From Rhodanobacteraceae bacterium (GTDB lineage Bacteria; Pseudomonadota; Gammaproteobacteria; Xanthomonadales; SZUA-5): 64,000 nt of DNA. Location of the stretch: contig JACKOW010000002.1 in the NCBI GenBank assembly GCA_024234055.1, positions 558,001-622,000 on the forward strand, written 5' to 3'. Shown piece after piece: positions 18,041 to 26,027 of this stretch (position 1 is the stretch's first letter; every line of letters starts with the position of its first letter). Made by a program: the position numbers and the translations under genes. The notes beneath the pieces are model-generated. The model was not told the origin of the DNA. It saw only the letters and a program-made list of their open reading frames with translations, and did no database searches.

Positions 18041-18319
18041 GCGCCTGATCATAGAGGCAAGCGGCCGCATCCTGGATCGCCTCGGACGGGCAGCCCATCG
18101 GACTTGCGCGCGGGTCGAATGGCCTAATCGCGGCTCCCATCACACGCGATAGACCACGCACGCCGCATGATCGCGGTTGGTACAACGTCAAGCCCCTCAT
18201 CTGAGGTACTCGCGCTTTCCGTTGTATATTGATTAATAGCGGTTCGAGCTGGTTTCGCCGTTTCCAATCGTGGACAAGAACGAATTGCGACCTGATTGAC
18301 GGGTCTTCCGGGAGGTTTC

Positions 18320-18760
18320 ATGAAACATCGTGCCACTGTCATTTTCAGTGCGGCCGTTCTGATGGCCGCAGCCACCGTTGCCGATGCCGACGAGAAGGCG
18401 GTCGAGCCCACCAACAACGTCGCCGAGTCTGGATTGCGGGTCTATGTTGATCCGCAGAGCGGCGAACTAGTGTCTCAGCCGATCACCGCAGAACAGCGTC
18501 ATCAGGCAAATTCGGCCGATGCCGCATTCAATCAGGACACCACCGATCTGGTCCCGGTGCAGATGCCGGACGGTTCAATCATGCTCGATCTGCAGGGACG
18601 CTTCCAGCAAGCCACGGTGGCCACAGTGCAGCCCGACGGCAGCATCCGCACCTATTGCAACGACGCTGACCATGTCGCCAAGGGCCTGCACACCCACGAT
18701 GCCAAAGCAGGTGCCGCAGGTGCCTTGCCGACGGCAGCCGCCCATCGTGACGAGCGTTGA
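18320..18760 (+). CDS. Small exported protein coupled to the PA-domain protease gene
   Basis: 146-residue protein with a signal peptide ending near VADADE. The mature part is polar, with repeated DGSI motifs and one Cys; I recognise no family, though the C-terminal HxH and HRDER are metal-binding candidates. GGAGG lies 4-5 bases before ATG 18320. Its stop codon TGA forms part of the GAGGAG ribosome site of the next gene (18772), so the two are translationally linked. It may be a chaperone, inhibitor or partner of the downstream metalloprotease-like protein (inference). An AT-rich stretch near 18221-18240 upstream may hold the promoter. Confidence 0.75.
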   Translation: MKHRATVIFSAAVLMAAATVADADEKAVEPTNNVAESGLRVYVDPQSGELVSQPITAEQRHQANSADAAFNQDTTDLVPVQMPDGSIMLDLQGRFQQATVATVQPDGSIRTYCNDADHVAKGLHTHDAKAGAAGALPTAAAHRDER

Positions 18761-18771
18761 GGAGATCTCCG

Positions 18772-20214
18772 ATGACCATCAAGCGCTCTCTCTTCTCGGC
18801 GATCTGCGCCACCCTGCTCGCCGGCAATGCGTCGGCCGCCACCATCACCATCGTCAATCTCGACGGTCCCAACGAGGGCTTCAATGACCCGACCCCGGTC
18901 GCTGCCTTGCCCAGCAACCCGTTCACGACACTGGGTGAGCAACGGCTGCACGTATTCCAGACGGCGGCCAACCAATGGGGTGCCCTGCTCGTCAGCAACA
19001 TCGAGATCCGCGTCCAGGCCGCATTCAATCCCCTGACCTGTTCAGGTACGAGCGCCGTGCTCGGCTCTGCCGGTGGCACCACCTTGCATCAGAATTTTGC
19101 CAACGCGCCGGTGGCCAACGTCTGGTACAGCTCTTCGTTGGCCAGTTCCCTGGCCAATGTCGACATCAACGGCCCGGGCAGCAACGACATCAATTCCCAG
19201 TTCAACGTCGATATCGATAACGGTACCTGCCTGACCGGCACCGCAGGCTGGTACTACTCGACGCTGGCTTCCGACACCACACCCGCCGGTCGCATTCCGC
19301 TGTTGCCCGTGGTATTCCACGAATTGGCCCATGGCCTGGGCTTCCAGACTTTCACCAACAGCTCTACCGGTGCCTTTACCTCGGGCGTGCCTTCAATCTG
19401 GGATCTGTTCCTGGCGGATGCCGTCACAGGTACTACCTGGAACAACATGGCCTCCAACGCGGTGCGACAGGCCTCGGCAATCAGCGATCCCAACCTGATC
19501 TGGAAGGGCCCGATCGTGACGGCCGAACAGGCCAATTTCCTCGGCCCCGCACCGGCCCTGATCGTGACCGCGCCAGCCGCGATCGCCGGCGAGAAGACCG
19601 CCAACGCTGCCGCCTTTGGTGCCAGCGTGCCCCCGGCGGGAATCAGCGGCGAGGTCATTGCCGCCAGCGACACCGGCGGCGCTAGCGCCCTCGATGGTTG
19701 TGAGCCGCTGGTCACCAATGTCAGCGGAAAGATCGCGCTGATGCAACGCGGCACCTGCAACTTTACGGTCAAGGTCAAGAACGCGCAGGACGCCGGTGCC
19801 ATCGCCGCCCTGATCGACAACAACGTGGCATCCGGACTCCCGGGCATGGGTGGCAGCGATCCGACCGTAACTATTTCTTCCTATGGCATCAGTCAGGCCG
19901 ATGGCGACGCCATCCGGGCGCAGCTGGCACTGCCGGTCACCGTCAGCGCGACCTTGGGTTACGGCTCCGCACTGGCCGGCACCCAACTCAGCGGAGGCAC
20001 TCGCTATGTGCGCATGAATGCGCCCAATCCGGTACAGCCTGGGTCGTCGGTGTCACACTGGACTGTCGACACATTCCCCAATCTGCTGATGGAACCGTCG
20101 CTCAACACCAGCTTGTTCAGCGACGTGGACCTCACCATCCCGCTGTTCCGGGATATTGGCTGGCAGGTCAACCAATCTGTCGGGGATGCGGTCTTCGCCA
20201 ACGGCTTCGAGTAA
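18772..20214 (+). CDS. Exported PA-domain zincin-like protease with DGFE-type tail
   Basis: 480-residue exported protein. The signal peptide ends near GNASAA. A zincin motif HELAHGLGF spans 183-191 (His183, Glu184, His187). The metzincin third His, expected four residues after Gly190, is Thr, so the third ligand must come from elsewhere. A protease-associated (PA) domain follows at about 285-385 (KIALMQRGTCNFTVKVKNAQ). The protein ends DAVFANGFE, a tail shared with other exported proteins here. GAGGAG (18759-18764) lies 7 bases before ATG 18772. It is coupled to the small exported protein upstream. Probably an extracellular metalloprotease; activity not proven by the sequence. Confidence 0.85.
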   Translation: MTIKRSLFSAICATLLAGNASAATITIVNLDGPNEGFNDPTPVAALPSNPFTTLGEQRLHVFQTAANQWGALLVSNIEIRVQAAFNPLTCSGTSAVLGSAGGTTLHQNFANAPVANVWYSSSLASSLANVDINGPGSNDINSQFNVDIDNGTCLTGTAGWYYSTLASDTTPAGRIPLLPVVFHELAHGLGFQTFTNSSTGAFTSGVPSIWDLFLADAVTGTTWNNMASNAVRQASAISDPNLIWKGPIVTAEQANFLGPAPALIVTAPAAIAGEKTANAAAFGASVPPAGISGEVIAASDTGGASALDGCEPLVTNVSGKIALMQRGTCNFTVKVKNAQDAGAIAALIDNNVASGLPGMGGSDPTVTISSYGISQADGDAIRAQLALPVTVSATLGYGSALAGTQLSGGTRYVRMNAPNPVQPGSSVSHWTVDTFPNLLMEPSLNTSLFSDVDLTIPLFRDIGWQVNQSVGDAVFANGFE

Positions 20215-20473
20215 GCTCCGATAGCAAGGCAAATGCGGATTCTGCCGCCCAACCCGACCTGAATTGAGCACAAGCGGTCAGGAACGGGGCAAGCGGCTGA
20301 ATCTGCGCGGCTTCACTTCTGGCATTGCTCACGGTATCCGATGCTGCCCGCTAGCAGCCGAGCTGCCAGTCGAACAGGGTGTGCAGACGCAGAGCGGCGA
20401 CGCCGTTCCTGCCTGAGAATTGCTCCCTGCTTCGCCGATCCGTTATCGTGGGTCTGGAGCTGGGGGAAGCAAG

Positions 20474-21316
20474 ATGCTGAGTCTGCAGCAGAAACAGGAC
20501 TACGAGCAGAATGGCTACGTGGTGCTGGAGGATTTCAAATCCGCCGCGGAGATCGCCGCGGTGCGTGAACGCGCCCAGCATCACATCGATGCCTTCGATC
20601 CCCAATCGACCCGCAGCATCTTCACCACCCGCGACCAGGCCCTGGCGACCGATCACTATTTTCTCGATTCGGCCGACCAGATCCGTTGCTTCTTCGAGGA
20701 AGAAGCCTTTGCCGCCGACGGCAGCCTGCGCCAGCCCAAGCAGCTGTCGATCAACAAGATCGCCCACGCGCTGCACGATCTCGATCCGGTCTTCGACCGC
20801 TTCTCCCGTGGTCCGGCGCTGGCCTCGGTGGCTGCGGATCTGGGCCTGGAGCAGCCGCTGCTGTGGCAATCCATGTACATCTTCAAGCAGCCCGGCATCG
20901 GCGGCGAAGTCGGCTGGCATCAGGACGCCACCTTCCTGCACACCGATCCGGTCAGCGTCACCACCTTCTGGTTTGCCCTGGAAGACGCCACGCTCGACAA
21001 CGGCTGCCTGTGGGTGGAACCCGGCGGCCATCGTGGACCGCTGCGCGAATTGTTTGTGCGGGAGGGCAACCAGGTCAGCAAGCAGCGTCTGGATGAGACG
21101 CCATGGCCCACCACCGAGCAGGCACGGCCGCTGCCAGTGCGTGCCGGAGCCCTGGTCTGTTTTCACGGCCTGCTGCCGCATTACAGTGCGCCGAATCGAT
21201 CGGCGCGCTCGCGCCACGCCTACTCGCTGCACGTGACCGATGCGCGCACACGCTATGCGGCGAGCAACTGGTTGCAGCGTGATCAGACTGCCTTGCCCTT
21301 GCGCGGCTTTCGCTGA
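20474..21316 (+). CDS. Phytanoyl-CoA dioxygenase (PhyH) family protein
   Basis: 280-residue Fe(II)/2-oxoglutarate-dependent oxygenase. The metal triad is visible: GWHQDATFLH (His-x-Asp, residues about 156-162) and the distal His in LLPHYSAPNRS near 238. The 2-oxoglutarate Arg lies in the RSARSRHAYSLH strand. The product resembles the vertebrate PHYHD1 group more than a specific bacterial pathway enzyme; the substrate is unknown. GGGGGAAG sits about 5 bases before ATG 20474. The gene stands alone, with a REP-type hairpin 34 bases past its stop. Confidence 0.87.
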   Translation: MLSLQQKQDYEQNGYVVLEDFKSAAEIAAVRERAQHHIDAFDPQSTRSIFTTRDQALATDHYFLDSADQIRCFFEEEAFAADGSLRQPKQLSINKIAHALHDLDPVFDRFSRGPALASVAADLGLEQPLLWQSMYIFKQPGIGGEVGWHQDATFLHTDPVSVTTFWFALEDATLDNGCLWVEPGGHRGPLRELFVREGNQVSKQRLDETPWPTTEQARPLPVRAGALVCFHGLLPHYSAPNRSARSRHAYSLHVTDARTRYAASNWLQRDQTALPLRGFR

Positions 21317-21349
21317 CCCGGATCGGGCGGACTACTGAGGCAGCAAGCC

Positions 21350-21416
21350 TGTGGGAGCGGACTTCGTCCGCGATCGCTTGAGGCGAGGCCTGTCGCGGAC
21401 TGAGTCCGCTCCCACA
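21350..21416. repeat. REP-type hairpin (GTGGGAGCGG family)
   Basis: TGTGGGAGCGGACTTCGTCC and the facing inverted copy ending AGTCCGCTCCCACA form an imperfect hairpin with about 20-bp arms. It lies between two same-strand genes. Sequences of this kind are common extragenic palindromes in Xanthomonadales and pseudomonads. Confidence 0.8.
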
Positions 21417-21533
21417 GAAGATCTCGCCCAAAACCTGGCCCAGCGAGGGAACCTTCTGCGCACGCCCAAGTCCCATTCTCCGCATCCACATACTTTTCGT
21501 TACGTCGACGCGGCAAGAACCGGGAACACCATC

Positions 21534-22172
21534 ATGAAGATTCGGACGATAGCCGCACTGGCTCTGGTCAGCACTCTGACCCTGAATGTCGCGCAGGCGC
21601 AGCCCATGCAACTGACGGAAACCCAGTTCCAGCAGCAGACCAACGGCCTGCCGAGCATCGTCGAGAACTTTGACGCGCTGCCTCTCGGGACGCCAGCTTC
21701 ACCGCTGCAACTGGCCAACGGAAAGTTCTACGGCGAACCGCAGATCATGGATGGATTGTGGTGCTTGCTGAGCCCTTGCCTGACGGTCGGCTTGACGGTC
21801 CCGCCCGAGTTCACTGACTTCCCTGCCGGGACGGCCTTCTGGTCGGGCCGCATCATCTATGCCAGCAATGGCGATGCGCTTGAAGCCACAGTCGTTGGCA
21901 ACGGTGGCACGCAGACATTCGTATTGCCATCGGGCGGCTTTGTCATCGGGGGTACTTTTGTCGGCTTTCACGACCCGGAAGGCCTGCAGTCGGTGAGCTT
22001 CAGGCTGATCCAGGGTTCAACCAATTACTCCTTCGATGACGTGGACGTTGCCCTGCAGTCGAGTTTGCAAGCGGCCCATGGTGTTCCTGCGCAATCACTG
22101 ATTGCCAAGCTGACCATGTCCTTGATGTTGCTTGCGGCCGGCACCTTGGCAATCGGCCAGCGACGAAGTTGA
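21534..22172 (+). CDS. Exported protein with C-terminal membrane-anchor sorting tail
   Basis: 212-residue protein with a signal peptide (cleavage near AQAQP). The C-terminus has a short motif VPAQSL, a hydrophobic stretch (about 185-203) and a basic end GQRRS. This tripartite layout resembles the IPTL/VPDSG/PEP-CTERM sorting signals processed by exosortase-type enzymes. The motif itself is not a standard one, so the class is inferred. The middle domain begins with ENFDALPLG, a start seen in PEP-CTERM-type secreted proteins. No exosortase gene is in the window. It converges with the FAD monooxygenase gene (22-base gap). Confidence 0.7.
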   Translation: MKIRTIAALALVSTLTLNVAQAQPMQLTETQFQQQTNGLPSIVENFDALPLGTPASPLQLANGKFYGEPQIMDGLWCLLSPCLTVGLTVPPEFTDFPAGTAFWSGRIIYASNGDALEATVVGNGGTQTFVLPSGGFVIGGTFVGFHDPEGLQSVSFRLIQGSTNYSFDDVDVALQSSLQAAHGVPAQSLIAKLTMSLMLLAAGTLAIGQRRS

Positions 22173-22193
22173 TCCGATAGCTGTCGGCGAGAC

Positions 22194-23402
22194 CTATAAC
22201 TGCAGCCTGCCAAACCACCCGCGCTTGATGCCGGTGAGGATCCTCAGAGACTCAGCACGCGAAAACGGCAACCGACTCATCGGCAGAAACAGCAGATCGC
22301 GCCACCAGGCCAGGGCGTCCAGATCGGACTGGAACAAGGGCGTCAGCCAGCGGCTCAGAAACTGATAAATGCGCAAGTGTGCCGCGCGTTCGCTGGCATA
22401 GCCGGCCAGTGCTGCGGACACCGTGGTGTGCTGTTCCAGAGCCTGCGCAAGCGCGCGCGCATCCAGCAGCGCCATATTCACGCCCTGCCCCAGCTGCGGG
22501 CTCATGCCGTGGGCGGCGTCGCCGATGAGCACGACGCGCTCGCGGAAGGGCTGGCGCAACACCACGTCGCGGTAGCTCGCGGCACGCCAGTCGCTGCGAT
22601 CGACCATGCCATCCAGCCACTGCCCGGCTTGCGGCCAGAGCGCATCGACACTGGCGCGCAGTGATTCGAGGCTGCCGCTGCACGCCGCTTGCAGTTGCCC
22701 GGTCGGCACGCTCCAGAACAGGCTGACCCGCGCTTCCGATGCGGATTGTCCAGGCAGCCAGCCCACTGGCAACACCCCGATCATCTCCCGCGCACGGCGA
22801 TAGCGCTGCTGCAGCTCGGCACCCGATCGCCTGTCTGGGTCGGCTGCCAGGCACCAGATCGCGCCCCAGGGATACAGCGCATCGCGCAGCACCTCGATAC
22901 CTGCGATGGCGCGCAGTCTGGAGTGGGCACCATTGGCCACGACAATCAGATCGAAAGGCCCACGGCGAGTCCCCGCCGAATCCATGAGCATCCCGGCAAC
23001 GGCATCCACCGTTTCGATGGTGATTCCGCATTGCACGCGCCCCGCGCCGGCATCGGCCTGTCGCAGCAGTTCGAACAGCGCACCTCGCTGCATGCCCAGT
23101 CCATGCCAGCGCGGGTCGAGTTCGGCGTAGCGCATGTCCATGACCGGTCGACCACGCTCGTTCTTGCCGTAGAGACGCTCGACACGGGCGCCACAGGCCC
23201 GCGCGGGCTGGCTCAGCGCCAGTTCGTCCAGCACTGAAAGGCCTGTCGGTTGCAACAAGAAGCCGGCTCCGACGGGCTGTAGCTCAGGCGCCTGCTCGAA
23301 GTGCGAGATCTCGTGTCCCGATCGCTGCAGAAAAAGACTGGCAGCTTGACCGGCCGTGCCGTAACCGATGATGGCGATGCGTAGTACGGATGGCTTGCGC
23401 AT
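22194..23402 (-). CDS. FAD-dependent monooxygenase (PHBH/UbiH-like)
   Basis: 402-residue flavoprotein hydroxylase. The N-terminal Rossmann motif is RIAIIGYGTAGQAASLFLQR (GxGxxG). A second FAD motif, VLIGDAAHGMSPQLGQGVNM, lies near 290-310 and binds the flavin ribityl chain. A middle segment resembles the DG-type motif (FDLIVVANGAHSRLRA). It is expected to use NAD(P)H and oxygen to hydroxylate an aromatic or similar substrate; the substrate cannot be read. ATG 23402 places the GxGxxG motif about 13 residues from the start, as usual. It is divergent from the exported amidohydrolase gene. Confidence 0.87.
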   Translation of the reverse strand: MRKPSVLRIAIIGYGTAGQAASLFLQRSGHEISHFEQAPELQPVGAGFLLQPTGLSVLDELALSQPARACGARVERLYGKNERGRPVMDMRYAELDPRWHGLGMQRGALFELLRQADAGAGRVQCGITIETVDAVAGMLMDSAGTRRGPFDLIVVANGAHSRLRAIAGIEVLRDALYPWGAIWCLAADPDRRSGAELQQRYRRAREMIGVLPVGWLPGQSASEARVSLFWSVPTGQLQAACSGSLESLRASVDALWPQAGQWLDGMVDRSDWRAASYRDVVLRQPFRERVVLIGDAAHGMSPQLGQGVNMALLDARALAQALEQHTTVSAALAGYASERAAHLRIYQFLSRWLTPLFQSDLDALAWWRDLLFLPMSRLPFSRAESLRILTGIKRGWFGRLQL

Positions 23403-23481
23403 CGGCAAATGATAATCGCCAGGCACTTCGCGGCGGAGAGGGGCACACCCTTGCATCTGCAGCCACTGGAGGGAACCGCGC

Positions 23482-23519
23482 CTGCTTCGGCGCCTCAGTT
23501 TTCCGAGGCGCCGAAGCAG
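23482..23519. repeat. Perfect 15-bp hairpin in a divergent intergenic region
   Basis: CTGCTTCGGCGCCTC, loop AGTTTTCC, then GAGGCGCCGAAGCAG. It lies in the 306-base gap (23403-23708) between divergent monooxygenase and amidohydrolase genes, next to GC-rich sequence (23520-23585) resembling the REP-like DNA near 8590 and 25890. No gene is supported in this gap. Confidence 0.75.
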
Positions 23520-23708
23520 AAGCGGCCGCGCAGCGCGCGGCCCTCCGACAGGCTGCTCCGCGCGACGCTGCGCGGTCGATCGCCGCTCTTGAGAATTCGG
23601 CATCCACCGATGCCTGAGCATTGGCGAACGTCGGTCCAATTGGCTACTTGCACCGCTGCCGTGCTGCTCGCAGAGTTACCGGCTTGCCTACGCTCTGGAA
23701 AGACACGA

Positions 23709-25763
23709 ATGACGATCACTCGCTTTGCCAGCCTTTTGCTGTTGAGCCTGTGCGGCTCCCTTGCCATGGCGCAAACCAACAGCAATCAAGAGCGCGTCGA
23801 ACGCTATACGGTGCTCATCTCCGGCGCCAACGTCGGCCACCTTGATGCCAGCATCGATGGCCGCGAGGTCAGCATCGACTTCGACTACAAGAACAATGGT
23901 CGTGGCCCGACGCTGAAGGAGAGAATCGCGCTGAGCGAGGCCGGGTTGCCGACGTCGTGGCAGATCGACGGCAACACCACTTTCGGCAGCAAGGTCAGCG
24001 AGACTTTCAAGATCGACGATGGTCAGGCGCAGTGGAAGGACGCCGCCGGCGCCGGCACCGCGCCTGCCGATGGCCAGCACCTGTATGCCGCGCAATCGGC
24101 CAGTCCCTGGGCCTTGGGACTGTATGCCCGCGCCTTGCTGGCGGATGGCCAGGCATCCATGCCGGCCTACCCGGCGGGTGCGATCACGCTGGAGGAAGGG
24201 GAATCGCTATTGCTCGGCGAGCAGGGCTCGCTGCTGAAGGCGCGCAGCTATGCGGTGGGCGGACTGGACCTCAATCCGCGCTATCTGCTGCTCGATGAGC
24301 AGAAGCAGTTGGTCGCCTTCATCACCCCGCGACTGGTGCTGGTGCGCGCCGGCTACGAGGGTGAGGAAAACCGCCTGCGCGGACTGGCGGCACAGCTGTC
24401 GACCCAGCGCATGGAACGCCTGCAGCGTGAAACCGCGCGTACCTTCGACGCCCCGGTGCGCATCCGCAATGTGCGCGTGTTCGACCCGCACACGCTGGCG
24501 CTCGGCGCACCGAGTTCGGTGGTCTTCCGCGGCCACCGGATCAGCAGCGTGCAGCCGATCGACAGCCCGGATACGCCGGGCGAGATCCTGATCGATGGCC
24601 AGGGCGGCACGCTGATCGCCGGCATGTTCGAGATGCACGGACATCTGTCGCAGGAACAGGGCCCGCTGAATCTGGCCGCCGGCATCACCAGCGTGCGCGA
24701 CATGGGCAATGCCAATGACGTGCTCGACGGGCTGATCGAGCGTGTGGAGAAGGGCGAAGTGGCCGGCACACGCGTGTTCCGCAGCGGCTTCATCGAGGGC
24801 AAGAGCCCGTTCAGTTCCAACAACGGCATTCTGGTCGACAGTCAGGAAGCCGCCATCGATGCCGTGCGCTGGTACGCCGCGCGCGGCTACTGGCAAGTCA
24901 AGCTCTACAACAGCATGACTCCGGCCTGGGCGCCGGCCATCGTCGCCGAGGCGCATCGGCTGGGACTGCGGGTGGCCGGCCATGTACCGGCCTTCGGCAC
25001 TGCCGACGGCATGCTCGACGCCGGCTACGACGAACTGACCCACATCAACCAGATCATGCTCGGCTGGGTGCTGAAACCCGACGAAGACACCCGCAGCCTG
25101 CTGCGCTTCACCGCGATGAAGCGCTTTGTGCAACTGGATCTGGAGAGCGATCCGGTGCAGGCCACGCTGAAACGCATCACCAGTCGTGGCGTTGCGGTAG
25201 AGCCGACCATCGCCATCCACGAGGCCGGCATGCTCGGTCGCGATGGCCAGATTCCAGTGGGCCAGGCCAGCTATCTGGCGCACATGCCGATCGGCTATCA
25301 GCGCGATGCCAAGCAAGCCTGGTTTGCCGTTGATGGCGCCCAGGACGACAGCGACTACCGCGCCGCCTTCGTCAAACTCATGGACACGCTGCGACTGATG
25401 CACGAGCGCGGGGTGTTGCTGATTCCGGGCACCGATCTCGGCGGATCCTTCGCCTATCACCGCGAACTGGAGCTGTTCCAGCAACTGGGTCTGAGCCCGG
25501 CGCAGGTGCTCAAGCGCGCCACCTGGGACATGGCCGAGTATCTGGGCAGCGAGCAGTCACTCGGTTCGATCGAAGCCCGCAAGCTGGCCGATTTCTTCAT
25601 CGTCGATGGCGATCCGACGAAAGATCTGGGCGTGCTCAAACAGGTGCGACTGGTGGTCAAGAATGGCGTGGTTTACGCGCCGTCGGAGATCCACGCGCGC
25701 TATGGCATACGCGCCTTTGCCGAGCCGTTGCTGTTGCCGACTGTCGCACAGCCGCCCGAATAG
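23709..25763 (+). CDS. Exported amidohydrolase with N-terminal extension
   Basis: 684-residue exported metal-dependent hydrolase. The signal peptide ends near LAMAQ. Residues about 25-240 form an extra N-terminal domain without a recognised family. The amidohydrolase barrel follows: EMHGHLS (HxH) near 303, Lys in VKLYNSM, His in VAGHVPAF and ELTHINQ, and Asp in PGTDLGGSF. The closing EARKLADFFIVDGDP is typical. GGAAAG lies upstream of ATG 23709. The metal site implies a hydrolase acting on a cyclic amide, peptide or similar bond in the periplasm or outside; the substrate is unknown. It is larger than the related enzyme at 4028-5638. Confidence 0.85.
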   Translation: MTITRFASLLLLSLCGSLAMAQTNSNQERVERYTVLISGANVGHLDASIDGREVSIDFDYKNNGRGPTLKERIALSEAGLPTSWQIDGNTTFGSKVSETFKIDDGQAQWKDAAGAGTAPADGQHLYAAQSASPWALGLYARALLADGQASMPAYPAGAITLEEGESLLLGEQGSLLKARSYAVGGLDLNPRYLLLDEQKQLVAFITPRLVLVRAGYEGEENRLRGLAAQLSTQRMERLQRETARTFDAPVRIRNVRVFDPHTLALGAPSSVVFRGHRISSVQPIDSPDTPGEILIDGQGGTLIAGMFEMHGHLSQEQGPLNLAAGITSVRDMGNANDVLDGLIERVEKGEVAGTRVFRSGFIEGKSPFSSNNGILVDSQEAAIDAVRWYAARGYWQVKLYNSMTPAWAPAIVAEAHRLGLRVAGHVPAFGTADGMLDAGYDELTHINQIMLGWVLKPDEDTRSLLRFTAMKRFVQLDLESDPVQATLKRITSRGVAVEPTIAIHEAGMLGRDGQIPVGQASYLAHMPIGYQRDAKQAWFAVDGAQDDSDYRAAFVKLMDTLRLMHERGVLLIPGTDLGGSFAYHRELELFQQLGLSPAQVLKRATWDMAEYLGSEQSLGSIEARKLADFFIVDGDPTKDLGVLKQVRLVVKNGVVYAPSEIHARYGIRAFAEPLLLPTVAQPPE

Positions 25764-25789
25764 AACGACACCGCCTCAACGCCGATCTG

Positions 25790-25865
25790 GTAGCCCGGGT
25801 AAGCGCAGCGCACCCGGGGTGATGTCGCGACCGAACCCCGGGTGCGCTGCGCTTACCCAGGCTAC
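25790..25865. repeat. Long near-perfect hairpin (GTAGCCCGGG family)
   Basis: Two 30-base arms starting GTAGCCCGGGTAAGCGCAGC and ending CTTACCCAGGCTAC pair almost perfectly around a 16-base loop. It lies after the amidohydrolase stop, in the 264-base gap before the convergent kinase gene, and could act as a terminator. Its arm resembles the repeats at 1528 and 59301. Further GC-rich REP-like sequence follows at 25870-25955. Confidence 0.82.
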
Positions 25866-26027
25866 GTGTGAGCGGCGCCGCAGCGCGGCGCCCTCCAGGG
25901 CGGCGACCCGTCATGCGGCTTAGAGGAGGGACGCGCGCCTGCGCGGCGGCTCTTGATCTCCTGCCGCTGCAACGCGGCAGCCTCAGCCTGCGCTCGCCTC
26001 GCCCTGGTTCATGACCCGAATGCAGCT

